Positions 24,241 to 32,823 of a stretch of DNA of 64,000 nt are shown piece after piece. Position numbers and translations under genes: made by a program. How positions within the stretch are numbered: the stretch's first letter is position 1; each line of letters begins with the position of its first letter. Source of the DNA: Amycolatopsis sp. A133. Its GTDB lineage: Bacteria > Actinomycetota > Actinomycetes > Mycobacteriales > Pseudonocardiaceae. The notes beneath the pieces were generated by a model that saw nothing but the letters and a program-made list of their open reading frames with translations, searched no databases and was not told the DNA's origin. The stretch is from assembly GCF_031082405.1 (NCBI RefSeq), contig NZ_JAVHJU010000015.1:1-64000 (forward strand), read 5' to 3'.

Positions 24241-26258
24241 GGATCGGCGTCGACATCGGCGGGACGTTCACCGATCTCTGCGCCGTGGACGAGACCGGGA
24301 TCGTCGCCGTCGGCAAGGTCCTGACCACACCCGGCGAGCCGGCCCGGGCGGTCGAGGAGGGCCTGGCCGCGCTGCTGCCGGACCTCGGGGCCGTCGAGCA
24401 GGTGGTGCACGGGACGACGCTGGTCACGAACGCCCTGATCGAACGCACGGGCTCGCGGACCGCGCTGCTGGCGACCGCCGGCTTCCGCGACGTCCTGGAG
24501 ATGCGCCGCGAGCACCGGTACGAGCTCTACGACCTGCACCTCGAGCTCCCCGCGCCCCTGGTGCCGAGGCACCTGCGGTTCGACGTCCCCGAACGGGTCC
24601 TCGCCGACGGGTCCGTCCACACCGCACTCGACGAGGAGCACGTCGCCCGGCTCGGCCGTGAACTGGCCGGACGCGGGATCGAAGCCGTCGCGGTCTGCTT
24701 CCTGCACGCGTTCACCAACCCCTCGCACGAGCGCCGGACCGGGGAGATCCTCGCCGAGGTCGCGCCCGGCATGCGGGTCGCGTTGTCCTCCGACGTCGTC
24801 CCCGAGATCCGCGAGTTCGAGCGGGCGTCGACCACGGTCGCCAACGTCTACGTCCAGGACCTCACCGAGCGGTACCTGCGCGACCTCGAACAGCGGCTGC
24901 ACCGGCTGGGGATCTCCCGGGCACCGCACGTCATGCTGTCCAACGGCGGTCTGGCCACTGTGGACACGGCGGCGAAGTACCCGATCCGGATCCTCGAGTC
25001 CGGCCCGGCGGGCGGGGCGAGAGCCGCTGCGTCATTGGGGCCGGCGGACCTGCTGGCCTTCGACATGGGCGGCACCACGGCGAAGCTGTGCCTGATCGCC
25101 GGCGGTGCACCCCTGGTGACGCACGAGTTCGAAGTCGACCGCAAGTACCGGCTGCTGCCCGGGTCCGGCCTGCCGGTGCGGGTGCCGGTCACCGACATGA
25201 TCGAGATCGGCGTCGGCGGCGGCTCGATCGCCCGGATCGACGCCCTCGGCCTGCTCGGCGTCGGACCCGATTCGGCCGGGTCCGAACCCGGCCCGGCCTG
25301 CTACGGCCGCGGCGGCACCGAACCCACGGTGACCGACGCCGATCTGGTGCTCGGCTACCTCGACCCCGGTTACTTCCTCGGCGGCGAGATGCGCCTGGAC
25401 GTCGAGGCCGCGCGGAACGCGATCCGGGCGCGGATCGCCTCGCCGCTGGGCGTGAGCGTCGAAGAGGCCGCGTGGGGCATCCACACCAGCGTCAACGACG
25501 ACATGGCCAACGCCGCCCGGGTGCACGCCGTCGAGCGCGGCCACGACCCGGCGAAGCTGCCGATGTACACCTTCGGCGGCGCCGGCCCGGTGCACGGCGC
25601 CGGTGTCGCGCGGGCGCTCGGGGCGCCGTCGGTCGTCGCACCACCGGCCGCCGGCGTGCTGAGCGCGGCCGGGTTCCTCACCGCGCCGCCGGCGTTCGAC
25701 TTCGTGCGGTCGGCCCGCGCGGCCGTCCACGACCTGGCGTGGGAGCAGGTCGACGCGCTGTTCGCCGAGATGGAGGCCGAGGGCGCGGCGCTGCTCGCCA
25801 AGTCCGGGGTGGACGAGGTCACGCACCGCCGGATCGCCGAGATGCGGTACGCCGGACAGGGTTACGAAATCCGCGTCCCGGTCTCCGGCGGCCGCTGGCC
25901 GGACACCCTGATCGGCGAGTTCACCCGCACCTACCGCGCGCTCTACCGGCGGACCGGACCGGACGTCGGCGTCGAGGTGCTGAACTGGCGGGTCGTCTCG
26001 AGCGGCCCCAAGCCGGCGGTGACCTTGCGGCCGGCCTCGTCGAACACTCCGGGGAAGGCCCACCAGGGCACCCGGCGGGCCTACTTCCCGGCGGCGGGTG
26101 GATTTGCCGACACGGCCGTGTTCGACCGGTACCGGCTGGAGGCGGGGACGCGGATCGAGGGACCGGCCATCGTGGCGGAACGCGAGTCCACTGTGGTCAT
26201 CCCGCCGGGCGCGCACTGCGTGGTCAGGGCCGATGCCGCGCTGGAGGTGACGGTGTGA
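24237..26258 (+). CDS. hyuA: hydantoinase/oxoprolinase A subunit
   Basis: A 673-residue protein of the HyuA/OplA/acetone-carboxylase-beta family, with an actin-like ATPase core: phosphate loop DIGGTFTD at 6-13, a second LLAFDMGGTTAKLCL near 280 and TFGGAGPVHG near 450. With HyuB it would form an ATP-dependent enzyme that opens cyclic amides such as N-methylhydantoin or 5-oxoproline, or carboxylates ketones. The ATG overlaps the ThDP gene stop; its own stop overlaps hyuB (GTGA). Length is normal for HyuA. Symbol by family only. Confidence 0.9.
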   Translation: MRIGVDIGGTFTDLCAVDETGIVAVGKVLTTPGEPARAVEEGLAALLPDLGAVEQVVHGTTLVTNALIERTGSRTALLATAGFRDVLEMRREHRYELYDLHLELPAPLVPRHLRFDVPERVLADGSVHTALDEEHVARLGRELAGRGIEAVAVCFLHAFTNPSHERRTGEILAEVAPGMRVALSSDVVPEIREFERASTTVANVYVQDLTERYLRDLEQRLHRLGISRAPHVMLSNGGLATVDTAAKYPIRILESGPAGGARAAASLGPADLLAFDMGGTTAKLCLIAGGAPLVTHEFEVDRKYRLLPGSGLPVRVPVTDMIEIGVGGGSIARIDALGLLGVGPDSAGSEPGPACYGRGGTEPTVTDADLVLGYLDPGYFLGGEMRLDVEAARNAIRARIASPLGVSVEEAAWGIHTSVNDDMANAARVHAVERGHDPAKLPMYTFGGAGPVHGAGVARALGAPSVVAPPAAGVLSAAGFLTAPPAFDFVRSARAAVHDLAWEQVDALFAEMEAEGAALLAKSGVDEVTHRRIAEMRYAGQGYEIRVPVSGGRWPDTLIGEFTRTYRALYRRTGPDVGVEVLNWRVVSSGPKPAVTLRPASSNTPGKAHQGTRRAYFPAAGGFADTAVFDRYRLEAGTRIEGPAIVAERESTVVIPPGAHCVVRADAALEVTV

Positions 26259-27955
26259 GCGTCGGGCCCGTCCTGGCCGGGCTGTTCGGCAACCGGCTGC
26301 ACTCGATCCTCGCCGAGCAGCAGAACGCGCTGGTCAACACGGCCTTCTCCGCGGTGGTGCGGGAATCGCTCGACCTGGCGTGCGCGGTGTTCGACTCGCG
26401 CGGCGAGATGATCGGCCAGTCCGTCGGCGGCACGCCGGGGCACATCAACGCGATGGCGACCGGCATGCACCACTTCGTCGCGCAGTACCCGCCGGAGACC
26501 CTCGAACCCGGCGACGTGCTGCTCACCAACGACCCGTGGCAGACCGCCGGGCAGATCAACGACATCACGGTGGCGACGCCGGTGTTCCGGCACGGACGGC
26601 TGGTCGCCTGGTTCGCCTCCTGCTGCCACGCACCCGACATCGGCGGCCGGCTGGTGTCCGCCGAGGCCCACGAGGTCTTCGAGGAAGGCCTGCGGCTGCC
26701 GATCCTCAAGTTCCTGCGCGCGGGCGAGGTCAACGCCGACCTCGAGCGGCTGATCCGGGCGAACGTCCGGACGCCGGAAGAGACCATCGGCGACCTGTAC
26801 GCGCAGGTCACCGGCAACGAGGTCGGCGCGGCGAGCCTGCTGCGGCTGCTGGACGAACTCGGCCTCGAGACGCTGGACGAGGTCGCCGCCGAGATCATGG
26901 ACCGCTCGGAACGGGCGTTGCGCGACGCGCTGCGGGAACTCCCGGACGGGACGTACACCAACAAGATCGCCACCGACGGCTTCGAGGACGAAGAGATCGT
27001 CCTGCGGGTCGCGGCCACTGTGGACGGTGACGAGATCCACCTCGACTTCGCGGCTTCGTCGCCGCAGAGCCGTCGCGGGATCAACGTCGTCCTCAACTAC
27101 ACGCGGGCGTACGCGTCCTTCGCGGTCAAGGCGGCGATCGCGCCGGAGGTACCGCACAACGCCGGGTCGTTCCGGCCGGTACACGTCACCGCGCCCGAGG
27201 GTTCGGTGCTGAACTGCCTGCCACCGGCGCCGGTGGCCTCCCGGCACCTGATCGGGCACTTCCTGCCGTCGCTGCTGATCGGCGCGCTGCCCGGCACGGC
27301 GATCGCGCCTAGCGCGGACGCGCTGTGGATGACCATCTGGCGCGGGCCGGGGTTCATGCTCAACGTCTTCCAGACCGGCGGCACGGGCGCACGCTCGGAC
27401 AAGGACGGCCTGAGCACCACCGGGTTCCCGAGCGGCCTGCGCTCGACACCGACCGAGGTGATCGAGACCATGGCGCCGCTGGTCCAGCACGCTCGGGCGC
27501 TGCGGGCCGACTCCGGCGGCGCGGGCCGGTTCCGCGGCGGACTCGGACAGGTGACCACGATGGGCGCACTCGGCGTGACTTCCTGGAGCGTCAACGGGAA
27601 CGTGGACCGGGTGCGGGCCGCGGCGCCCGGAGTGGACGGCGGGCTCGCCGGCGCGCCCGGTCGCTTCGGCCTGCGCGGCGGGGCGGACCTGCCCGCGAAG
27701 AGCCGGGTGCCCCTGGCCGTGGAGTCCGTTGTGGACGTCACGCTGCCCGGCGGCGGCGGGTACGGGCCGCCGTTCGAACGGCCGGTGGCGGCGGTGCTCG
27801 CCGACGTCGTCGACGGTTACGTCTCGGCGGCCGCGGCGCGCGAGGTGTACGGCGTCGAAGTGCGCTACCTGGGGGAGCCGGACGCGCTCGTCCGGCTGCC
27901 CGGGGACTACGCGGTGGACGAAGAGCAGACAGCACGACTGAGAGCGGGGCAGTGA
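26255..27955 (+). CDS. hyuB: hydantoinase/oxoprolinase B subunit
   Basis: A 566-residue HyuB-family subunit. Conserved pieces are VVRESLDLACAVFD, the PGHINAM segment, GDVLLTNDPW, SCCHAPDIGG (metal-binding Asp/His region) and, near the C-terminus, GGAGRFRGGLGQ and LPGGGGYGPP. It is the catalytic partner of HyuA. The GTG at 26255 overlaps the hyuA stop. The frame stays open for 1.1 kb upstream but that is antisense-like noise over hyuA. Acetophenone- and acetone-carboxylase subunits belong to the same family, so hydrolysis versus carboxylation cannot be decided here. Confidence 0.9.
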   Translation: MSVGPVLAGLFGNRLHSILAEQQNALVNTAFSAVVRESLDLACAVFDSRGEMIGQSVGGTPGHINAMATGMHHFVAQYPPETLEPGDVLLTNDPWQTAGQINDITVATPVFRHGRLVAWFASCCHAPDIGGRLVSAEAHEVFEEGLRLPILKFLRAGEVNADLERLIRANVRTPEETIGDLYAQVTGNEVGAASLLRLLDELGLETLDEVAAEIMDRSERALRDALRELPDGTYTNKIATDGFEDEEIVLRVAATVDGDEIHLDFAASSPQSRRGINVVLNYTRAYASFAVKAAIAPEVPHNAGSFRPVHVTAPEGSVLNCLPPAPVASRHLIGHFLPSLLIGALPGTAIAPSADALWMTIWRGPGFMLNVFQTGGTGARSDKDGLSTTGFPSGLRSTPTEVIETMAPLVQHARALRADSGGAGRFRGGLGQVTTMGALGVTSWSVNGNVDRVRAAAPGVDGGLAGAPGRFGLRGGADLPAKSRVPLAVESVVDVTLPGGGGYGPPFERPVAAVLADVVDGYVSAAAAREVYGVEVRYLGEPDALVRLPGDYAVDEEQTARLRAGQ

Positions 27956-27957
27956 GC

Positions 27958-28743
27958 ATGGATCGGTTGGCCGGCAAGGTTGCGGTGGTCTTCGGCGGCG
28001 CGCGGGGCATCGGCCTCGCCACGGTGAAGGAGTTCCTCGCCGAGGGCGCGACGGTCTTCGCTGCCGACATCCGCGAGCCCGCGGAAGCCATCGACGGGTA
28101 CCGCCATTCCATAGTGGACGCCACCGACGAAGCCGCCGTGGCGGCGTTCGTCGACGGGGTGATCGCCGAGGCCGGCCGCATCGACGTGCTGTTCAACAAC
28201 GTCGGCATCCACCTCGGGAAGTCCCTCGTGGACACGACGCTGGCCGACTTCGACCACATCTTCGCGCTCAACGTGCGGGCCGCCTTCCTCGGCACCCGCG
28301 CCGTGCTGCCGCACATGATTGAACGAAAGGCCGGCAGCATCATCACGACGTCGTCGAACGGCGGCGTGATGGGCCGCCCCGGCGACCCGGTGTACAACGC
28401 CACCAAACACGCGCTGGTCGGGCTGACGAAGTCCATCGCCGTCGCCCACGCGCACCAGGGCATCCGGGCCAACACGGTGAACCCGGGCGCGATCGACACC
28501 GACATGCTCCGCAGCACCCTGGCGTCGCCCGAGGAATTCGAGACCAAGCAGCACCAGCTGGTCGCGAGCACCCCCGCGGCCCGCGTCGGCGAGGCCTGGG
28601 AGGTCGCGAAGGCCGTGGTGTTCCTGGCCGGCGACGAGTCGCGGTTCATCAACGGCGTCGTGCTGCCGATCGACGGCGCGAAGGCCGCGGGCGCGATGCC
28701 GGGGAACCGCTACAGCCTCGATTTCGAACTCGGCGTCAGGTAG
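27958..28743 (+). CDS. short-chain dehydrogenase/reductase
   Basis: A 261-residue classical SDR. Nucleotide motif VFGGARGIGLATV (11-23; first Gly of TGxxxGIG shifted to GG), NNVG at 80-83, catalytic Ser132/133, Tyr146 and Lys150 (VYNATKHALVG), and NPGAIDTDML after. An unusual C-terminus GAMPGNRYSLDFELGVR extends past the fold. Start at ATG 27958; GTG 27952, overlapping the hyuB stop, is an alternative. As part of the hyu operon it probably oxidises an alcohol or reduces a ketone of the pathway. Confidence 0.9.
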   Translation: MDRLAGKVAVVFGGARGIGLATVKEFLAEGATVFAADIREPAEAIDGYRHSIVDATDEAAVAAFVDGVIAEAGRIDVLFNNVGIHLGKSLVDTTLADFDHIFALNVRAAFLGTRAVLPHMIERKAGSIITTSSNGGVMGRPGDPVYNATKHALVGLTKSIAVAHAHQGIRANTVNPGAIDTDMLRSTLASPEEFETKQHQLVASTPAARVGEAWEVAKAVVFLAGDESRFINGVVLPIDGAKAAGAMPGNRYSLDFELGVR

Positions 28744-28747
28744 CACC

Positions 28748-29464
28748 GTGACCGTCGATGCCTCGGGGCTGGAGAGCGCGCGGCACCTGCTCGAGCGCAG
28801 CGGCACGGCCGAGCGGGTCGCCGCGATCCTGCGGCAGTACATCACCGACGGCGTCTTCGCCCCCGGTGAACGGCTGTCCGAGCCGGTGATCAGCTCGGCG
28901 CTCGGCGTCTCGCGCAACACACTGCGCGAATCGTTCCAGCTGCTCGCCCACGAACGGCTGGCCGTGCACGAGCTGAACCGCGGCGTGTTCGTGCGCGTGC
29001 TGACGACGGAGGACATCGAGGACCTCTACGTCGTGCGCCGCGCCACCGAATGCGGGGCCCTGCGCCGCGCGGCCGAGCTGTCCACGGTGGATCTTTCGGT
29101 GCTGGAGCAGGCGCTGCACGACGGCCGGGCGGCGGCGCGGGCCGAGGACTGGCGGTCGGTCGGCACCGCCAGCATCCACTTCCACCAGGCTCTCGCGGAC
29201 CTGGCGGGCAGTGAGCGCCTGTCCGCGACGATGCGCCAGGTGCTCGCCGAAACGCGGCTGTTCTTCGTGCTCAACGAGAACACGCGCGAGTTCTACGAGC
29301 CGTTCCTGGACTGCCACGACAAGATCCTGCGCGATCTGCGCCGCGGCCGGTTCGACGCGGCGGAGGCCGCGTTGGACCGCTACCTGCGTGACGCCGAAAC
29401 CCGGCTGCTGGAGCTCAGTACGCCGGCGCCGCGGGGAACCGGGACACCGGGAACACCACGCTGA
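28748..29464 (+). CDS. GntR-family regulator, FCD subfamily (hyu operon)
   Basis: A 238-residue FCD-GntR protein. Winged helix at about 18-88 (FAPGERLSEPVISSALGVSRNTLRES; LAVHELNRGVFVR), then the helical FCD domain with SIHFHQALADLAGS, and DCHDKILRDLRRG. It ends the operon begun at 22618, 4 bp after the SDR stop, and is the natural candidate to bind the 12-1-12 palindrome at 22582-22606. Its last 50 bases overlap a convergent secreted-protein gene. Confidence 0.92.
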   Translation: MTVDASGLESARHLLERSGTAERVAAILRQYITDGVFAPGERLSEPVISSALGVSRNTLRESFQLLAHERLAVHELNRGVFVRVLTTEDIEDLYVVRRATECGALRRAAELSTVDLSVLEQALHDGRAAARAEDWRSVGTASIHFHQALADLAGSERLSATMRQVLAETRLFFVLNENTREFYEPFLDCHDKILRDLRRGRFDAAEAALDRYLRDAETRLLELSTPAPRGTGTPGTPR

Positions 29465-29678
29465 ACGCGTACACCTTGTGATAGGTGGTGGGGCGGTACC
29501 TGCCGTCGGCGCCGGCCGACCAGCCGTACCGGACGATCGTGCGGAAGACGGAACACGCGCTGTAGCCGGCGGCGGGTGGGCCGGCGGCGCGAGCCGTGGC
29601 GGCCGGTGCCGAGGCGAGCAGCACGGCGGCCGCGGCAGCGATCGCGGTCGCACGTCGGGGGAGCACCACCCCACTCAA
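29415..29678 (-). CDS. small secreted protein
   Basis: An 87-residue precursor with a clear Sec signal peptide: MSGVVLPRR, a hydrophobic Ala/Val core, and an ASAPAATARA-type cleavage region near residue 30. The mature part of about 55 residues has one Cys and many Tyr, Arg and Val (YSACSVFRTIVRYGW; TTYHKVYAFSVVFPVSRF). No family recognised. Its 3' end overlaps the end of the GntR gene by 50 bases in convergent orientation, which raises some doubt, but the signal peptide and composition support it. Confidence 0.6.
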   Translation of the reverse strand: MSGVVLPRRATAIAAAAAVLLASAPAATARAAGPPAAGYSACSVFRTIVRYGWSAGADGRYRPTTYHKVYAFSVVFPVSRFPAAPAY

Positions 29679-29751
29679 CCCCGGGGCCGGCCCGGACCGG
29701 AAAGGATTCGAGCCGGTTCAAATCCGCGGCTCCCGCTGCTACCTTCGGTGC

Positions 29752-30738
29752 GTGTTCACGCTGCGGGTCGACGCCGAGACGGTGGCCAGGACACGGTTTT
29801 CCCCGTCACTCGCGGCAGAGTCCCTCGCCTGGCTGAAACTCGCCGCGAGCTCGGGCAGGCACCCGGTGTTCGGCGACCCCGGTCCGCTCGCCCGCGGGGC
29901 GCTCGCCCACCCGGACGTCGCCCTGCTCCTGGACCTGCTGCCGCGCCCCGGCGAGGTCTACACCCCGGACCTGCTCACCCCGCAGCCGAGCACGGCCACC
30001 CGGCACCAGGACCTGCTCGACGAGCAGATCGCGCGGATCGAGGCGACCACGCAGGACGACGTCGAAACGCAGGTGCTCGACTACACGCAGGTCCACTGGA
30101 CCAGACCGCTGCCGGTGCCGGTCCGGCGGAGCGTGGAGGCGGGGTCGATGCCGCGGCGGCTGGCCAACGGTCTCGCCCGGTTCTGGCGGGAGGCGCTGGC
30201 CGAGGACTGGGCCGGGCTGCACGCGGTCCTGGACCGGGACATCACCCACCGCGCGAAGACCATCGCCCGCCACGGCGTCGGCGGGGTGCTCGCCGGTCTG
30301 CACCCGACCATCGGCTGGGCCGGCGACGCCATCACCGTCGTCAAGCCGTTCGACGGTGAGGCCGACGTCTCCGGCCGCGAGCTGGTCCTCGCCCCCGGCG
30401 TGCTCAGCTGGCCCGGCACCAGCATCCAGATCGACGTCCCGGGCCAGGTCGTCCTCTGCTACCCCGCTCACGGGGTCGGCACCGCCGCCGACCGGCAGCC
30501 GGGCCGGCTCGCGCCCGTGGTCGGCGCCGCCCGGGCGGCGCTGCTCACCGACCTCGAGACCGCGCGGTCGACCGCGGAGCTCGCCGCCCGGACCGGGTAC
30601 AGCCCGGGCACCGTCTCCTACCACTTGAGCGCCCTGCACCGCGCCGGGCTCGTCAGCAAGGCCCGGGACGGGCGGTACGTGCTCTACCAGCGGACCGCCC
30701 AGGCCGTCGTGCTCCTCGAGGGCGCCCTCAGCAGCTGA
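29752..30738 (+). CDS. ArsR-family transcriptional regulator with DUF5937-like N-terminal domain
   Basis: A 328-residue regulator. The C-terminal ArsR-type winged helix is at about 260-322 (ARSTAELAARTGYSPGTVSYHLSALHRAGLVSKARDGRYVLYQ). The N-terminal 240 residues form the domain seen in actinobacterial ArsR proteins of unusual length (LRVDAETVARTRFS... AESLAWL). No metal-binding CxC motif is present, so it probably senses something else. GTG 29752 is in family position; an imperfect palindrome GGATTCGA...TTCAAATCC just upstream (29704-29728) could be its own operator. Its end overlaps the convergent GH27 gene. Confidence 0.82.
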   Translation: MFTLRVDAETVARTRFSPSLAAESLAWLKLAASSGRHPVFGDPGPLARGALAHPDVALLLDLLPRPGEVYTPDLLTPQPSTATRHQDLLDEQIARIEATTQDDVETQVLDYTQVHWTRPLPVPVRRSVEAGSMPRRLANGLARFWREALAEDWAGLHAVLDRDITHRAKTIARHGVGGVLAGLHPTIGWAGDAITVVKPFDGEADVSGRELVLAPGVLSWPGTSIQIDVPGQVVLCYPAHGVGTAADRQPGRLAPVVGAARAALLTDLETARSTAELAARTGYSPGTVSYHLSALHRAGLVSKARDGRYVLYQRTAQAVVLLEGALSS

Positions 30739-32639
30739 CGTTCGGCGCGACCGGAGTCGGCGTACTCCTCCGCCGAGCCGTCGTCGGCCGCGATGGCCAG
30801 CTGCTGCACGCCCGTGACCGGGATCGTCACCTTCTGCGGCTTGGTGCCGCGCTGGACGGGCCCGGTCGCGAACAGCTCCTTGCCGTCGCCCAGCACGCGG
30901 AACGCCACCGTCGCCTGCGGGCCCGAGACGTCGTCGACGCCGTACTGGGTGGTGAACGACTTGCAGGCCCCGCCGAGGTACAGGCGGATCACCGAAGGCG
31001 CGTGCACGCCGATCCCGCTGTTCGGCTGGTACCCGGCGCCGCCGATCGCCATCGCCCGCCCGTTGGCCACGCTGCCGCGTTCCACCGGGCCGAGCCCGTT
31101 CTCCGAGTACAGCCACGGCCGCGTCGAGAGGTAGGTCGTGCCGGGCGACGGCGCGGTCACCAGCGGCGACTCGGCCGAGCCCGCCGCGGTACGGAAACCG
31201 AATTCGCTCGTGTAGCCGCCGCTCACCCCGACGAGCACCTTCGCGGCCGGTGCCGCGGCCGGCCGCAGCGTGAGCTCGTGCGTCACCGTGCTGCCCGGTG
31301 AGACCCGCGGGACGTCCACCTGCGCGGGCCCGTCCAGTTCCCACCCGGACGGCACGGTGATCGTGTACCGCGCGCCGGTGATCGGGGTGTCACCGTCGTT
31401 GGTCAGCGTCACGGTGCCGGGCACTTCCTGGCCGGCCAGGAAACCTTCGGGGAGTTCGACACCCAGCGTCACCAGCGGTTCGGCGGGAGCGGGCCGGCCC
31501 GGCCACGCACGCAGGAACACCCCGGACAGCGCGGACACGGACGCGCGCAGCGTGCCGGTGCTGGTCGATTCGGCGCCGGTCCACAGGTTGCGGACGCGGT
31601 AGGCCGGCGCCGCCGCGACGCCGGACTCCGCCAGGGCGAACGGGATCGTCCGGGCGACCGAGCCGCGGTTGAGCAGCAGCACGGCGACCGAGCCGTCGGA
31701 CATCGGCTTCGCCCAGACCTCGCCGTCGGAGAAGTCGCGGACCTTGCGCCCCGGCGTGCCGGACCAGTCCTGGTCGACCGCGATCACGTCGCGGTTGGCC
31801 AGCGTGTCCAGCGGGAACGACTCGTTCGGCAGCAGCGGCGCGTTCAGCAGCGCCCACAACGAGAACTCCGCTCGCCGCACCGGCAGGTCGAGGAAGCTGA
31901 AGTTGAGGTACCCGGGGTCGCTCCAGCCGCCGGGGCCGGTGTGCCCGGCGAGCGGAATCTGCTTGTCGACTTCGGTCATCACGGCCGCGAACGGCTCGGG
32001 GAGGTCGCTGGTGAGCTGCCACGTGTGCGCCCCCGCGCCGGGCGCCCACTCCCACTGGCGGTAGCCGGCCGAGAAGGTGTCGACCATGGCGAGCGTGATC
32101 GGCCGTCCGGTGGCCTTGAGCGCGTCGCTCATCTTCTCGACCGCCGCCGCGACGCCGGTCTGGCCACCGCACGTGTCGTACTCGAGGTAGTCGACGCCCC
32201 AGGCCGCGAACGTTTGCGCGTCCAGGACCTCGTGGTCGCGGGAGCCGGGTATCGCGCTGCCGCAGACGAGCGCGCCGGTGCCGCTGTGCAGCCCGAACTC
32301 CAGCCCGTTGGCGTGCACGTACGCGATGAGCCCCGGCAGGTCCGGGTACTTGGCGGGGTCCGGTTGCAGCTTGCCGTCCGCGGCGCGCGTCTTCGCCGCC
32401 CAGCACCCGGCGATGTTGACGTAGCGGTAGCCCGCGTCCTTCAGGCCGCTGGTCACCAGCATGTCGACCGCCGCGCGGACCTTGGCGTCGTCGATGCGCG
32501 GGCACTGGTTCCAGCCGCGGGACCACGAGATGCCCATGGGCGGGGTCGTGGCGATGCCGGGCTCGCCGGCGACCGCGGGTGCCGCGACCGCCGTCCCGAA
32601 GGTGAGGAGCGTGAGCAGCAGGACCCCGGACCGTCGCAT
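30684..32639 (-). CDS. secreted glycoside hydrolase family 27 with NPCBM domain (alpha-galactosidase-like)
   Basis: A 651-residue exported enzyme: signal peptide at 1-24, GH27 (beta/alpha)8 domain from about 30 (TTPPMGISWSRGWNQC) with nucleophile Asp155 (YLEYDTCGG) and probable acid/base Asp212, an antiparallel C-domain, an NEW3-like domain (about 430-505) and a C-terminal NPCBM domain (from about 515; FTTQYGVDD). It would release terminal alpha-galactose or related sugars outside the cell. A strong GGAGGG site precedes ATG 32639. The last 18 residues read unlike the family, and a one-base shift restores a typical ...VSC end at 30728, so a frameshift is possible. Confidence 0.88.
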   Translation of the reverse strand: MRRSGVLLLTLLTFGTAVAAPAVAGEPGIATTPPMGISWSRGWNQCPRIDDAKVRAAVDMLVTSGLKDAGYRYVNIAGCWAAKTRAADGKLQPDPAKYPDLPGLIAYVHANGLEFGLHSGTGALVCGSAIPGSRDHEVLDAQTFAAWGVDYLEYDTCGGQTGVAAAVEKMSDALKATGRPITLAMVDTFSAGYRQWEWAPGAGAHTWQLTSDLPEPFAAVMTEVDKQIPLAGHTGPGGWSDPGYLNFSFLDLPVRRAEFSLWALLNAPLLPNESFPLDTLANRDVIAVDQDWSGTPGRKVRDFSDGEVWAKPMSDGSVAVLLLNRGSVARTIPFALAESGVAAAPAYRVRNLWTGAESTSTGTLRASVSALSGVFLRAWPGRPAPAEPLVTLGVELPEGFLAGQEVPGTVTLTNDGDTPITGARYTITVPSGWELDGPAQVDVPRVSPGSTVTHELTLRPAAAPAAKVLVGVSGGYTSEFGFRTAAGSAESPLVTAPSPGTTYLSTRPWLYSENGLGPVERGSVANGRAMAIGGAGYQPNSGIGVHAPSVIRLYLGGACKSFTTQYGVDDVSGPQATVAFRVLGDGKELFATGPVQRGTKPQKVTIPVTGVQQLAIAADDGSAEEYADSGRAERQLLRAPSRSTTAWAVRW

Positions 32640-32823
32640 GGTTCCCTCCCCGGAACTGCGGACAAGATCTCCAGGGTGCGCGGGGGGACGAACCGGGCAC
32701 GAGGGGAGAAATGCCGACTCCGGACGGGTGGCCGGAGGCGGCGGGCGGTGGGTGATCTGCCGAGGCCGGCGGGGACCCGGGTAGAAAAGGGGACCGGACG
32801 CCGAGTGAGACGAGGAGCCGTCG

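Noticed and set aside
29704..29728. tRNA fragment (T-arm-like GGTTCAAATCC)
   Set aside because: No acceptor, D or anticodon arms around it; better read as an imperfect palindrome before the ArsR-type gene.
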